Of a DNA stretch of 64,000 nucleotides, positions 41,982 through 51,889 are shown one piece after another. Origin of the DNA: Aliiroseovarius sp. Z3 (GTDB taxonomy: Bacteria > Pseudomonadota > Alphaproteobacteria > Rhodobacterales > Rhodobacteraceae); the NCBI RefSeq assembly GCF_029105185.1, contig NZ_JAFMZK010000001.1, positions 434,001-498,000 on the forward strand, read 5' to 3'. The position numbers and the translations under genes were made by a program. The notes under the pieces are model-generated. The model was not told where the DNA came from. It saw only the letters and a list, made by a program, of their open reading frames with translations, and did no database searches. Each line of letters starts with the position of its first letter. Position 1 is the first letter of the stretch.

Positions 41982-43958
41982 CTATTTCCCCTTAGTCTTC
42001 TTGGGAGATATCTGCGCCAACAGCTTGTCCAGCGCATCGCGTTCGTCGCGGTTCAGAAGCGTCCCGTTATCGGCGACCTCATATGTGGCTTTGTCCTCGG
42101 TCTGGCTGCGCAGCGCCTTGTTCCGCGCCTCGGCCGCCTGCCCCAAACGCCATGTCACACCCTCATCCGGCAGCGTGCCCATATCTTCGGCGGCATCCGC
42201 AATCTCGCGCCTCAGCCCGCGCGACGCCTCAAGCTTCATGATCTCTTCGTTCAGGCTGGCCTCGACGATTTCATCATCATCTGAGTGGCGTAAAGCGGGG
42301 GTGATCCGCACATGGTTAAGTGCATACAGCTTTTCAAGAGCCGTCGCGCCAATTCGCTCAATTATCGTCTGCTCAAGGGCTTCAGCCCCCTCATGGGCGT
42401 GGCGCAACAACACGCGTTGCAGTGCTCCATGATCGGGGCCGAGCATCTCTAACCGTTCCATCCGGCTTTCGACCTGTTCAAGCATATCGGGTCTGCGGAT
42501 CAGGATCGCCAGGATCACCGCTTCGCGCAGCACCTCTTGCGCCTGATCGTCGGCGGTCGCCAGCAGGGACGACTTGGTGGAATGCAAAACAGGTGGCACT
42601 GGTGCCCAGCCCCGCCCCTTGCCCGACTTCCATGGCGCGCGGGCCCCGCCCTGTGCGCCCTGCACTTTGGGACGCGACCGGAACAGTTCCCACCGTTTGT
42701 CTTTGATTGCTTGCCCATAGTGCGACCGGATCGACGGATCCTGAATGCGTGCAATCGCAGCGCGCAAATCCTTGTCCAGCGCCGCTTTGCGTTCGGGACT
42801 GTCGAACACTTTGCCTTCGGTTTCGCGTCGCCACAGCAAATCGACCATCGGGATCGCGCCGTTGATCAGAGCCTGCATCGCCTCCGGGCCGCTTTCCTTC
42901 ACCAAGTCATCAGGGTCTTTGCCTTCCGGCATAATCGCAAAGCGAAGGCTTTGACCGGCTTCAAGCAACGGCAGCGCATTGTCGATCACCCGCATCGCGG
43001 CGTTCAGCCCGGCCTTGTCACCGTCCAGCGCGATAATCGGCTCGGGAGCAATGCGCCACAAAAGACGCAACTGGTCTTCGGTGATCGCGGTGCCAAGGGG
43101 CGCGACGGTCGCGCCAAACCCGGCTTCGGACAGGGCAATGACATCCATATAGCCCTCTGCCACGATCAGCGGCTGACCTTTGCTAGCGGCTTCCCGCGCC
43201 GGTCCGTGATTGTAAAGACTACGCCCCTTATCAAACAGCTCAGTCTCGGGTGAATTCAGGTATTTCGCGCTTTCCTCAGGGTCCATCGCACGGCCCCCGA
43301 AGGCAATCGCCCGCCCGCGCGCATCGCGGATCGGGAACAGAATACGGTTTCGAAACGTATCATATGGGTTGCCGCCCTTCGTGCTGGGTTTGGCCAGCCC
43401 CGCGCCAAGGATCAGATCATCCTCGACCCCCTTGCCTTTCAGGTGATCCCACAAACCCTGCCATGCATCCGGAGCAAAACCAATTTCCCACCGCTCAAGC
43501 GCGCTGTCCTTCAGGCCACGGCGGGCCAGATAATCGCGTGCCGCTGCGCCCGCGCCCGTTTTCAGCATCAGTCGGAAATGACCAACGGCCATTTCCATCA
43601 CTTCGATCAGCTTTGTCCGGCGGTCGGCTTTTTCTTGTGCCTTGGGGTCGCGTGCAGGCATCTGCATCCCGGCCTCGCCCGCCAAAATCTCGACCGCTTC
43701 CATGAAGCCTACATTTTCGGTTTCCTGAACGAAACCGATCGCATCCCCCTTCGCATGGCACCCAAAGCAGTAATAAAACCCCTTCTGGTCATCCACATGA
43801 AAAGACGCGGTTTTTTCCTGATGAAACGGGCATGGCGCCCACATGTCGCCCTTGGCTTGATTGGATTTGCGCTGGTCCCATATCACCTTGCGCCCAACAA
43901 CCTGTGACAGGCTCAGACGATTGCGCAATTCATCAAGGAAACCGGGTGGCAGTGACAT
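41982..43958 (-). CDS. dnaG: DNA primase
   Basis: A 658-residue primase that lays RNA primers at the replication fork. The N-terminal CHC2 zinc finger ([20 protein letters not shown]...CFGCH) is followed by the catalytic core with [10 protein letters not shown], the TOPRIM motif [11 protein letters not shown] and [18 protein letters not shown], then a C-terminal DnaB-binding helical domain. The length is normal. The rpoD gene starts ~180 bp after its stop; both may share transcripts. The upstream neighbour, a TetR regulator, ends 51 bp before its start, on the same strand. Confidence 0.97.
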   Translation of the reverse strand: MSLPPGFLDELRNRLSLSQVVGRKVIWDQRKSNQAKGDMWAPCPFHQEKTASFHVDDQKGFYYCFGCHAKGDAIGFVQETENVGFMEAVEILAGEAGMQMPARDPKAQEKADRRTKLIEVMEMAVGHFRLMLKTGAGAAARDYLARRGLKDSALERWEIGFAPDAWQGLWDHLKGKGVEDDLILGAGLAKPSTKGGNPYDTFRNRILFPIRDARGRAIAFGGRAMDPEESAKYLNSPETELFDKGRSLYNHGPAREAASKGQPLIVAEGYMDVIALSEAGFGATVAPLGTAITEDQLRLLWRIAPEPIIALDGDKAGLNAAMRVIDNALPLLEAGQSLRFAIMPEGKDPDDLVKESGPEAMQALINGAIPMVDLLWRRETEGKVFDSPERKAALDKDLRAAIARIQDPSIRSHYGQAIKDKRWELFRSRPKVQGAQGGARAPWKSGKGRGWAPVPPVLHSTKSSLLATADDQAQEVLREAVILAILIRRPDMLEQVESRMERLEMLGPDHGALQRVLLRHAHEGAEALEQTIIERIGATALEKLYALNHVRITPALRHSDDDEIVEASLNEEIMKLEASRGLRREIADAAEDMGTLPDEGVTWRLGQAAEARNKALRSQTEDKATYEVADNGTLLNRDERDALDKLLAQISPKKTKGK

Positions 43959-44009
43959 GTTCTATATATCGGTGCGAAGGGCGCCAGAGTCCAGTGGCGA
44001 CACGTCCAT

Positions 44010-44597
44010 TCACGCACCGACTGCGCCGCGCACCATGTCCCAGTAGATGTCCGCCACCGCGTCGCGCGACAGTCGTCCGCCTTCGCGATACCACGTGTTG
44101 ACCCCGGTCAGCATGGCAATCAAGGCCATCGTGGTCAGGCGCACATCGGGGGCCGTGATCGCCCCTTCGGCCTGCCCGGCGCGCAGGATCGCCTCAAGCT
44201 CGCCTTCATACCGTCGGCGCAGGGCTTCGACAGCAGCGAAGTTCTCGTCTGACAGGTTGCGCAGTTCCATATAGGCGATAAACACCGCATCGGGTCGTTC
44301 AAGGTGAAAGCGTATGTGAAACCGCGCGAAGGCTTCAAGGCGCGACAATGCGCTGTCGCCCTTCGGCTCATCCGCCCACGCCGCCAGAAGCTCGTCCATA
44401 TGCGCTTGCATCAGGTCATAAAGCAGGCTTTGCTTGTCCTTGGTGTACAGGTAAAGCGCGCCCGCCTGCACACCGACCTTGGCGGCGATCTGGCGCATCG
44501 AGACGGCGGCAAACCCATGTTGCGCGAACAGCGAAAGCGCCGCCTCGCGCACCTTGGGGCCGGTGATTTCGCTGTGTGATCCGGTTTTCCGTGCCAT
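44010..44597 (-). CDS. TetR/AcrR family regulator
   Basis: A 195-residue repressor-type protein. The N-terminal helix-turn-helix (VREAALSLFAQHGFAAVSMRQIAAKVGVQAGALYLYTKDKQSLL) is typical of the family, and the C-terminal two-thirds form an all-helical ligand domain. A palindrome 14 bp upstream of its start (TGAACG-CT-CGTTCA) is the likely autoregulatory operator. This operator type is common for regulators of fatty-acid or acyl-CoA genes, but no such gene is adjacent, so the targets are unknown. Confidence 0.9.
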   Translation of the reverse strand: MARKTGSHSEITGPKVREAALSLFAQHGFAAVSMRQIAAKVGVQAGALYLYTKDKQSLLYDLMQAHMDELLAAWADEPKGDSALSRLEAFARFHIRFHLERPDAVFIAYMELRNLSDENFAAVEALRRRYEGELEAILRAGQAEGAITAPDVRLTTMALIAMLTGVNTWYREGGRLSRDAVADIYWDMVRGAVGA

Positions 44598-44610
44598 GCC
44601 CTTTGATAAC

Positions 44611-44624
44611 TGAACGCTCGTTCA
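44611..44624. promoter_or_regulatory. Operator palindrome upstream of the tetR gene
   Basis: TGAACG-CT-CGTTCA is a perfect 6-2-6 inverted repeat, extended outward by TTTGAT...ATCAAA-like flanks. It lies between the TetR gene and the divergent lipoprotein gene and could control both. Confidence 0.75.
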
Positions 44625-44717
44625 AATCAAACCCATTCCGTCCCGCGCCATCTTGCGACACCCGCGCCACGCAGATAAGGTCACGCCAGCCATTGCGGCA
44701 CGTTACAGGAGACCCAG

Positions 44718-45005
44718 ATGCCCATGCGCCAGCTTGTCCTTGCAGTGCTCCTGCCCTGTGCCGTCGCGGGCTGTGCCAATGCCCCGGACTTTCCGGCGGG
44801 CGACGCTGCCAACGCACCCTTTCCGCAAATCGTCCCGATCAGCGAGATACAGGCAGAAGTGACGACAACGCCAGACGAAGATGGGATAGACGCGCTGGCC
44901 GCTCGTGCCGCCGATCTGCGCGCGCGGGCAGATAAGCTGCGCGGCACCCCGGCGGTCGACGACGCAACAGAAGATGAGATGCAGGATGCGTTGACCGCGT
45001 CCTAG
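44718..45005 (+). CDS. Small lipoprotein, unknown function
   Basis: A 95-residue protein with a lipoprotein signal (MPMRQLVLAVLLPCAVAGC, lipobox AVAGC, Cys19) and a strong CAGGAGA ribosome site. The mature part is acidic, with a helix (IDALAARAADLRARADKLRG) in its second half. It is predicted to be attached to a membrane on the periplasmic side. No named family was recognised. It diverges from the TetR gene, and a share of its operator is possible. Confidence 0.78.
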   Translation: MPMRQLVLAVLLPCAVAGCANAPDFPAGDAANAPFPQIVPISEIQAEVTTTPDEDGIDALAARAADLRARADKLRGTPAVDDATEDEMQDALTAS

Positions 45006-45115
45006 GCAGACACGGCATATTCAGAAATATCTCCGAACGCTCACCCTGCGGATTGCACCATGGGCAGCCATTGGATACACGTCGCTGGACCGAATGACAG
45101 CCGACGGAGAGCGAC

Positions 45116-46420
45116 ATGAGTGACAAAAGCCCCCTGCGCACCCCTCTACGCCTTGGGATTGCTGGTCTTGGCACCGTCGGCATGGGCGTGATCAAGATCA
45201 TCCGGCGCCAGGCCGCCCTGCTGGAAGATCGCGCGGGTCGCCCGGTTGTGGTCACCGCAGTTTCGGCCCGATCACGCGATAAGGATCGCGGCGTCGACCT
45301 GTCGGACTATGTCTGGGAAGATGATCCCGTCGCCCTTGCGAAACGCGATGATATCGACGTGTTTGTCGAACTGATGGGTGGTCACGAAGGCGCCGCAAAA
45401 GACGCCTGCGACGCAGCGATTGCGGCAGGCAAGGACATCGTCACCGCCAACAAGGCTCTTCTGGCCCATCACGGACAGGAACTGGCACTGGCTGCCGAAG
45501 CTGCGGGCATTCGGCTGCGCTACGAAGCGGCCGTTGCAGGCGGCATCCCGATCATCAAAGCCCTGACCGAAGGGTTGGCGGGCAACGAAATCACCCGAGT
45601 CATGGGCGTCATGAACGGCACCTGCAATTACATCCTGACCCAAATGCAGGCCACCGGGCGCGGCTATAACGCGCTGTTCGATGAATGTGCTGATCTGGGC
45701 TATCTCGAGGCCGACCCCAACCTTGACGTGGGCGGCATCGACGCCGCGCACAAGCTGTCCATCCTGTCATCAATCGCCTTTGGCACGCAGGTCAATTTCG
45801 ACGCGGTCGAGATCGAGGGCATTCAACGCATCCAGTTGGAGGACATCGAACACGCCGCCGAAATGGGCTATCGCATCAAGCTGTTGGGCGTGGCGCAGAT
45901 GACCGGGCGCGGGCTTGAGCAACGCATGACGCCCTGTCTTGTGCCCGATGGTTCCCCCCTTGGGCAGTTGGAGGGAGGCACCAACATGGTCGTGGTCGAA
46001 GGCGACGCGATTGAACAGGTCGTTCTGCGCGGCCCCGGCGCGGGCGAAGGCCCGACCGCCAGCGCCGTGATGGGCGACGTGATGGACATCGCCCGCGGAT
46101 TTCACCTTTCCACTTTTGGGCAACCTGCAACCACCCTGCGCCCCGTGACGGGCGTAAAGGCCATGAAACCCGCGCCGTTCTATCTGCGCATGGTGTTGCT
46201 GGACAAACCCGGCGCGCTGGCAAAGGTGGCCGCGGTGTTGGGCGATGCGGGCATCTCGATTGATCGGATGCGGCAGATCAGCCACGACCAGAAACTGGCC
46301 CCGGTGCTGATCGTGACCCATAAATGCACGCGCGATGCGTTGGACACAGCGCTGGCCGGCCTGGCCAAGACCAATGTGGTCGACGGCGACCCGGTTGCCA
46401 TTCGCATCGAAAAGGTCTGA
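45116..46420 (+). CDS. hom: Homoserine dehydrogenase
   Basis: A 434-residue enzyme that reduces aspartate semialdehyde to homoserine, the branch to threonine and methionine. It has an N-terminal nucleotide fold (LGIAGLGTVGMGV), a catalytic domain with EAAVAGGIPIIKALTEGLAGNEI and YLEADPNLDVGGIDAAHKL, and a C-terminal ACT domain (FYLRMVLLDKPGALAKVAAVLGDAGISI), which usually confers threonine feedback. It is followed by the ceramidase-like gene 6 bp downstream. Confidence 0.96.
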   Translation: MSDKSPLRTPLRLGIAGLGTVGMGVIKIIRRQAALLEDRAGRPVVVTAVSARSRDKDRGVDLSDYVWEDDPVALAKRDDIDVFVELMGGHEGAAKDACDAAIAAGKDIVTANKALLAHHGQELALAAEAAGIRLRYEAAVAGGIPIIKALTEGLAGNEITRVMGVMNGTCNYILTQMQATGRGYNALFDECADLGYLEADPNLDVGGIDAAHKLSILSSIAFGTQVNFDAVEIEGIQRIQLEDIEHAAEMGYRIKLLGVAQMTGRGLEQRMTPCLVPDGSPLGQLEGGTNMVVVEGDAIEQVVLRGPGAGEGPTASAVMGDVMDIARGFHLSTFGQPATTLRPVTGVKAMKPAPFYLRMVLLDKPGALAKVAAVLGDAGISIDRMRQISHDQKLAPVLIVTHKCTRDALDTALAGLAKTNVVDGDPVAIRIEKV

Positions 46421-46426
46421 CAGGTC

Positions 46427-47155
46427 TTGGATTGGTTCACCGCCATCGACATCTATTGCGAACGCACAGGGCCAGAGTTCTGGTCTGAACCTTTGAACGC
46501 CCTGTCCAACCTTTCGTTCATCTTCGCGGCGCTCTGGGGCTGGATTGAGGCCCGAAAGCGCGACCGCACCGACCTCATGACAGTGATCCTGATCGTGCTG
46601 GCCGCTCTGATTGGTGTGGGCAGCTTTCTGTTTCATACTTTCGCCAATACGTGGTCCAGCCTGGCTGACGTCATCCCGATCTGGACCTTTGTCGCCCTGT
46701 TCGTTCTGGTCGCCATCCACCGGATCGGAGGCGTCCGTCCCGGACGTATCGGGATCGGTCTGGCCATCGCGGTGGGCCTTGTTGCCATCCTGTTTGCCTT
46801 CGGGGGCGATGGCAGTGGCAGCCAGACCAGTGACCTGCCTGCGGCGTCTGGGCACACACATGACCACACAGCTTCCGCGAATTCACTTCTAAACGGGTCC
46901 GAACAGTATTTGCCCGCCGTTCTGGCGCTTTTGGCCTTCGCGGCCCTCAGCCACCGCAAAGGACACCCGATCGCGCCCTGGATTGCTGCGGCCACCGGCA
47001 CGTTTATTGTTTCGCTGACCTTGCGCACGCTGGACATGCACCTGTGTGAAATCTGGCCCCTTGGCACGCATTTCATCTGGCACATCCTGAACGGCGTCAT
47101 GATCGCACTTCTGTTCCAGGGTCTTATTCGCAGTCCCGTTGCAAAGCCCGGATAA
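46427..47155 (+). CDS. Ceramidase-family (CREST) membrane protein
   Basis: A 242-residue protein with about seven membrane helices, read from a TTG start (MDWFTAIDIYCERTGPEFWSEPLNALSNLSF). It has the family's metal-site residues: a Ser/His pair in GVGSFLFHTFANTWSSLADVIPI and a His pair in HFIWHILNGVMIALL. Bacterial members of the alkaline-ceramidase/CREST group are thought to hydrolyse amide bonds of membrane lipids, and the substrate in this organism is not known. It lies 6 bp after hom, so it is probably in one transcript with it. Confidence 0.85.
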   Translation: MDWFTAIDIYCERTGPEFWSEPLNALSNLSFIFAALWGWIEARKRDRTDLMTVILIVLAALIGVGSFLFHTFANTWSSLADVIPIWTFVALFVLVAIHRIGGVRPGRIGIGLAIAVGLVAILFAFGGDGSGSQTSDLPAASGHTHDHTASANSLLNGSEQYLPAVLALLAFAALSHRKGHPIAPWIAAATGTFIVSLTLRTLDMHLCEIWPLGTHFIWHILNGVMIALLFQGLIRSPVAKPG

Positions 47156-47242
47156 GCGTCAAAACCGTCAGCGAGTCTCTTGCCCCTGCCCCGTGCGGGC
47201 ACTAAACCCGTGGTCAAACATTGAAAGTAAGGATTGCCCCTC

Positions 47243-48214
47243 ATGGCCGATAAAGTCGTTTTTCTGGATCGCATGCTCTCGCTCGGTCTGGCCCGTGTGT
47301 CCGAAGCCGCCGCCATGGCCAGCGCCAATCTTGTCGGGCGTGGGGATGAAAAGGCCGCCGACCAGGCCGCGGTGAACGCCATGCGCGATCAGCTGAACCT
47401 TTTGGACATCAAAGGCACCGTGGTGATCGGCGAAGGCGAACGGGACGAGGCCCCGATGCTGTATATCGGGGAAGAAGTCGGCACCGGTGACGGCCCTGCC
47501 GTGGACATTGCGCTGGACCCGCTGGAAGGCACCACGCTGACCGCGAAAGACATGCCCAACGCGCTGACCGTCATCGCCATGGCCCCACGCGGCACGCTGC
47601 TGCATGCCCCGGACGTTTACATGGAAAAGCTGGCCATTGGGCCGGGCTATCCAAAAGATGTGGTGAGCCTTGAAATGTCGCCCGCCGAGCGCGTCAAGGC
47701 GCTGGCCAACGCACGTGGCTGCGATATGTCGGACATCACCGTTTGCGTGCTGGAGCGCCCGCGCCACGAGGAAATGATCGAGGGCATCCGCTCGACCGGT
47801 GCGGCGATCCGGCTGATCACCGATGGCGACGTCGCCGGTGTCATCCACTGTGCCGAAGCCGAGATCACCGGGATCGACATGTATATGGGCAGCGGCGGGG
47901 CGCCCGAAGGTGTGCTGGCCGCTTCGGCTTTGAAGTGCATGGGCGGGCAGATGTGGGGCAAGCTGACGTTCCGCAACGATGACGAGCGCGGACGGGCTGC
48001 CAAAGCCGGCATCACCGATCTGGACCGCATATACACGCGGGACGAAATGGTGACGGCGGATGTGATTTTTGCCGCAACAGGCGTCACGGATGGATCCGTC
48101 GTATCAGGCATCAAACGCGAACCCGGCTTTCTGACCACCGAAACCATCCTGATGCGATCGAAAACAGGGTCAGTCCGCCGGATGATCTATCGCAATCCGG
48201 TGACCGCCAGCTGA
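47243..48214 (+). CDS. glpX: Class II fructose-1,6-bisphosphatase
   Basis: The ATG at 47243 gives 323 residues of the GlpX family, which dephosphorylates fructose-1,6-bisphosphate in gluconeogenesis. It shows VVIGEGERDEAPML and DPLEGTT (metal and phosphate binding) and the GSGGAPEGVLAASALKC loop. An upstream in-frame TTG at 47234 would add three residues. It lies between the ceramidase gene and recJ, all in one direction. Confidence 0.95.
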   Translation: MADKVVFLDRMLSLGLARVSEAAAMASANLVGRGDEKAADQAAVNAMRDQLNLLDIKGTVVIGEGERDEAPMLYIGEEVGTGDGPAVDIALDPLEGTTLTAKDMPNALTVIAMAPRGTLLHAPDVYMEKLAIGPGYPKDVVSLEMSPAERVKALANARGCDMSDITVCVLERPRHEEMIEGIRSTGAAIRLITDGDVAGVIHCAEAEITGIDMYMGSGGAPEGVLAASALKCMGGQMWGKLTFRNDDERGRAAKAGITDLDRIYTRDEMVTADVIFAATGVTDGSVVSGIKREPGFLTTETILMRSKTGSVRRMIYRNPVTAS

Positions 48215-48270
48215 GTCCGTCATCGCGCGGTGTCTCGCATCAACTGAACGGCGCTGTATCTGAGGTGAGC

Positions 48271-50019
48271 ATGGGCAGTTTTCTGGGGGTCGACAGTTCA
48301 ATCACCGGTCGCCGCTGGATTGGCCCCTCGACCGAAGTCAGTCGACAGGCCGAAGCGTTGGAACAGCACACCGGCCTGCCCGGCCCCTTGTGCACCGTGC
48401 TGGCGCGACGCGGCGTTGCGCCCGAGGAAACAGCCGGGTTTCTTGACCCGACCCTACGGGATTTGCTGCCGGACCCGCGCAAGCTGAAAGACATGGAAAC
48501 CGCCGCGACGCGTGTGCTCCGCGCGCTTGATCGGAACGAACGAGTCGCGGTTTTTGCCGATTATGATGTCGATGGCGCGACCTCCGCCACCTTATTGATC
48601 GACTGGTTTCGCTTCTTCGGGCGCGAGGTCACGCTTTATATCCCCGACCGGATCGACGAAGGCTATGGCCCCAACGTGCCCGCGATGCAGGACCTTGCCC
48701 GCGATCACTCGCTGATCATCTGCGTCGATTGCGGTACGCCGAGTTTCGAGCCCATCGCCGCCGCCTGCGCCGCTGGTGCCGATGTTGTGGTTCTGGATCA
48801 CCACCTTGGCGGTGAAACCCTGCCTGAAGCGACCGCCGTGGTGAATCCGAACCGGCAAGACGAGGCGGACGCCCCGGGATACCTGTGTGCTGCGGGCGTG
48901 GTCTTTCTGCTGCTGGTCGAACTGGGCCGCCGCCTGCGTGAAGCCGGGCGTGGCGGGCCTGATCTGATCTCGATGCTGGATTTGGTGGCGTTGGGAACAG
49001 TGGCCGATGTCGCGCCCCTGACAGATGCCAACCGGGCCTTCGTGCGGCAGGGGTTGAAGATCATGGCACGTCGTGCCCGGCCCGGCATGGTGGCGCTGGC
49101 CGATGTGGCAGGTTTGAACGAAGCGCCGCGCGCATATCATCTTGGCTATCTGATGGGTCCGCGGGTGAATGCTGGCGGGCGGATCGGCAAGGCCGATCTG
49201 GGCGCACGACTGCTGTCGACCACCGACATGAACGAAGCCCGCGCAATTGCCGAAAAGTTGAATGAACTGAACGCGGAACGACGCGAGATCGAAGCGCGCG
49301 TGCAGGACGCCGCCATGGCACAGGCGGAGGAACGCGGATTGGATGCCCCGCTGGTCTGGGCCGCATCCGATGGGTGGCATCCCGGTGTTGTGGGCATCGT
49401 CGCAAGTCGCCTGAAGGAAGCCACCAACCGCCCGGCCATCGTGATCGGGTTCGATGGGGACGACGGCAAGGGGTCGGGTCGATCCGTCACGGGCATCGAC
49501 CTGGGCGCTGCCATCCAACGGCTGGCGGCTGATGGGTTGATCGAAAAAGGGGGTGGGCACAAGATGGCAGCCGGTCTTAGCCTGACACGCGATCAATTGC
49601 AGCCGGCAATGGAACAGCTGTCCACTTTGCTTGCCAAGCAGGGCGCAGGCGAACTTGGGGCCGCTGATCTGAAAATCGACGGGCTTTTGATGCCGTCAGG
49701 TGCGACCGTCGACCTGATTGAAAAACTGGAAGACGCCGGACCGTTTGGCGCATCAGCCCCCGCCCCGCGTTTTGCCTTTCCCGATGTGCAGATTCTGTTT
49801 GCCAAACGGGTCGGCCAGAACCACCTGAAGGTCAGCTTTGGCGACGGAATGGGCACCCGTCTTGACGCCATTGCCTTCGGCGCGTTTGACGGCCCGCTTG
49901 GCACGACGCTGGAACAACATGCAGGCCAGCGTTTTCATCTTGCCGGACGCATTGAAATCAACCAGTGGCAGGGCCGCAGCAGCGCCCAATTGCGACTGGA
50001 AGATGCCGCAAAAGCCTGA
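48271..50019 (+). CDS. recJ: Single-strand DNA exonuclease RecJ
   Basis: The ATG at 48271 follows TGAGGTGAG and gives 582 residues. The DHH domain has VFADYDVDGATSA, CVDCGT and VVLDHHLGG, and DHHA1 has the GVVGIVASRLKE and GGGHKMAAG motifs. RecJ degrades ssDNA 5' to 3' in recombination and mismatch repair. It is the last protein gene before tRNA-Glu. A GTG at 48265 is an alternative start. Confidence 0.95.
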   Translation: MGSFLGVDSSITGRRWIGPSTEVSRQAEALEQHTGLPGPLCTVLARRGVAPEETAGFLDPTLRDLLPDPRKLKDMETAATRVLRALDRNERVAVFADYDVDGATSATLLIDWFRFFGREVTLYIPDRIDEGYGPNVPAMQDLARDHSLIICVDCGTPSFEPIAAACAAGADVVVLDHHLGGETLPEATAVVNPNRQDEADAPGYLCAAGVVFLLLVELGRRLREAGRGGPDLISMLDLVALGTVADVAPLTDANRAFVRQGLKIMARRARPGMVALADVAGLNEAPRAYHLGYLMGPRVNAGGRIGKADLGARLLSTTDMNEARAIAEKLNELNAERREIEARVQDAAMAQAEERGLDAPLVWAASDGWHPGVVGIVASRLKEATNRPAIVIGFDGDDGKGSGRSVTGIDLGAAIQRLAADGLIEKGGGHKMAAGLSLTRDQLQPAMEQLSTLLAKQGAGELGAADLKIDGLLMPSGATVDLIEKLEDAGPFGASAPAPRFAFPDVQILFAKRVGQNHLKVSFGDGMGTRLDAIAFGAFDGPLGTTLEQHAGQRFHLAGRIEINQWQGRSSAQLRLEDAAKA

Positions 50020-50110
50020 TTTTCATGGGCCTTACAGTTTTTTTAAAAAAGCTGAAAAACCCTCTTGCACGGCCCCAACCTTTCTCTTAGAACCCCCTCA
50101 CCGACAGAGT

Positions 50111-50185
50111 GGCCCGTTCGTCTATCGGTTAGGACGCCAGGTTTTCAACCTGGAAAGAGGGGTTCGATTCCCCTACGGGCTGCCA
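50111..50185 (+). tRNA. tRNA-Glu (TTC)
   Basis: A 75-nt cloverleaf: acceptor GGCCCGT pairs with ACGGGCT, the anticodon arm is CCAGG-TTTTCAA-CCTGG with anticodon TTC, the T arm is GGGGTTCGATTCCCC, the discriminator is G and CCA is encoded. It lies ~90 bp after recJ with its own short upstream A+T-rich region. Confidence 0.96.
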
Positions 50186-50426
50186 CTTCCTTCCTTAGAT
50201 TTTATTCCTTTGTTTCTGATGGTTGAGCAAATCTGCTTACCTCTGGAGCAGGGTTTCATATGTCTGTTCCGTCGATTTGTCTTGCGGTCAGGTGGCGTTG
50301 AAACGGTCCAGTATCGAAACCATGACGATGACGAAGGCCCTGGGCGGCAATCCGGTATTGGCAACGAAAAGCCATAAATAATTGGTCGAATGCGTTTCTT
50401 TAGCGAGCGGGCCGACCGAACACAGC
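50186..50426. other. Intergenic region after tRNA-Glu
   Basis: About 240 bp with no convincing gene. A 53-codon plus-strand frame from ATG 50219 lacks a ribosome site. No clear terminator was found for the tRNA. Confidence 0.3.
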
Positions 50427-51284
50427 CTAACCCAGCAAGCTGTCGCGCTGGCCGGCCAGGCGCTCTCTCAACTGCCCTTCGACCTCGCGCATCGGTGTGG
50501 TCTGGATTGTATCGACATGGCGCGCGACCCAAAGCGGTGATCGCAGGTGAGGTGCCTTGGTCTTCAGGCGGACAAGATCGCGGTGCAAGTCGCCGACGAA
50601 GCAAGGCAACAGGGCAGCCCCCGCCCCTTGTGCGGCCAAGGCGGCAAGTGTCAGAAAGCTGTCTGATGCCGTGGTCATCTGGTCAGGGCTGATATTTTCA
50701 GCCATCCAGGTGCCCGCAACGGATCGGGTCAGCGGCCCTGACAAGCCCAGCCATTGGTCTTGGAACGTATCGGTGGCATAGGCGGCAAACCCGATTTCGC
50801 AGGCGGCAATCCCGACCAAATCATCCGCAAGTTTGAGTGACGGCCGCACGATGATATGTGCCTGTTCCCGGATCAGATCGAGATGGGTATTGCTGCTTAA
50901 CAGTGTCATTTCCAGATCCTGGCTGTCGGCTTTGATCGCGCGGGTAATGCGCGGCAAGACCAGCACACATAACGTGTCGGTCGAGGTGATCCGCACCGTC
51001 CCCTTCATGGCGCCGCGCTCCCCTCCCCCGGCAAGCCGCGCAACTTCGTGGATCGCCGAAGCCGCGGCCTGCGCTGCACGAATGATATGCTCGCGATCCG
51101 CCAGCACTCGATATCCGTTCGGTGTGCGTTCAAAGATCGGCAACCCATGCCTGTCCTCGAACGCCGCCAGATGCCGAAGCACGGTCGCATGATTGACACC
51201 CAGCCTTTTCGCCGCCTGCAAGACCGATCCGGTTTCCACAACCGCAAGCACATAGCGCAGATCGTCCCAGTTTTCGTTGTGCAT
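50427..51284 (-). CDS. LysR family regulator
   Basis: A 285-residue LysR-type regulator. Its N-terminal winged helix-turn-helix (DDLRYVLAVVETGSVLQAAKRLGVNHATVLRHLAAFEDRHG) is followed by a substrate-binding-like domain from ~90. It is divergent from the cytochrome c' gene, with 101 bp between starts, so it may control that pair. The ligand is unknown. Confidence 0.9.
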   Translation of the reverse strand: MHNENWDDLRYVLAVVETGSVLQAAKRLGVNHATVLRHLAAFEDRHGLPIFERTPNGYRVLADREHIIRAAQAAASAIHEVARLAGGGERGAMKGTVRITSTDTLCVLVLPRITRAIKADSQDLEMTLLSSNTHLDLIREQAHIIVRPSLKLADDLVGIAACEIGFAAYATDTFQDQWLGLSGPLTRSVAGTWMAENISPDQMTTASDSFLTLAALAAQGAGAALLPCFVGDLHRDLVRLKTKAPHLRSPLWVARHVDTIQTTPMREVEGQLRERLAGQRDSLLG

Positions 51285-51385
51285 TTTTTGATACCTTGCA
51301 GCGCGAATTTTCTAACTGTTGCCATATTTTCGAACAGCTATCCTTTCTGCAAGTCCAATCACCTTTTCAGATAAGGAGCTCAGAC

Positions 51386-51865
51386 ATGCGGAAATCATTG
51401 ATTGCAGGCCTTGCAATTGCCGGAGTGGCCGTCGGTGCCATCGCCTATGCAGACAATCACGTCAGTGACGCACAGAAAGAGGCAGCGGTCAAAGCCCGCA
51501 AAGCGCATATGACGCTTTATGCCTTCAATCTGGGCACCCTTGGCGCCATGGCGAAAGAAGAAATGCCCTATGATGCGGCAGCTGCCACGGCAGCGGCTGA
51601 CGCGATTGCCGCTCTGGCCCAACTTCCCCAGTCAGGCTATTGGTTGCCCGGCACGGACAATCAAAGCATGGAAAAAACCCGCGCCCTGCCAGCAATTTGG
51701 GCGGATGGCAGCGATGTTGGCACCAAGGCTGGCGATTTGGTCAAAGCCGCGATGGAGATGCAAACGGCTGCGGCAATGGACCTTGATTCACTGAAGGCCG
51801 CCATGGGCCCCTTGGGCGCATCCTGCGGCGGATGTCACAAGAGCTTCCGTCAACCAGACGAATAA
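51386..51865 (+). CDS. Cytochrome c'
   Basis: The ATG at 51386 follows AAGGAG and gives 159 residues with a Sec signal (MRKSLIAGLAIAGVAVGAIAYA). The mature ~135 residues are all helical with a single C-terminal CGGCH haem site, the layout of cytochrome c'. These periplasmic proteins bind NO and CO at a five-coordinate haem and help resist NO. It is followed, 24 bp later, by a diheme cytochrome. Confidence 0.9.
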   Translation: MRKSLIAGLAIAGVAVGAIAYADNHVSDAQKEAAVKARKAHMTLYAFNLGTLGAMAKEEMPYDAAAATAAADAIAALAQLPQSGYWLPGTDNQSMEKTRALPAIWADGSDVGTKAGDLVKAAMEMQTAAAMDLDSLKAAMGPLGASCGGCHKSFRQPDE

Positions 51866-51889
51866 GGGCGCAGGTCTTTTGACCGTCAC

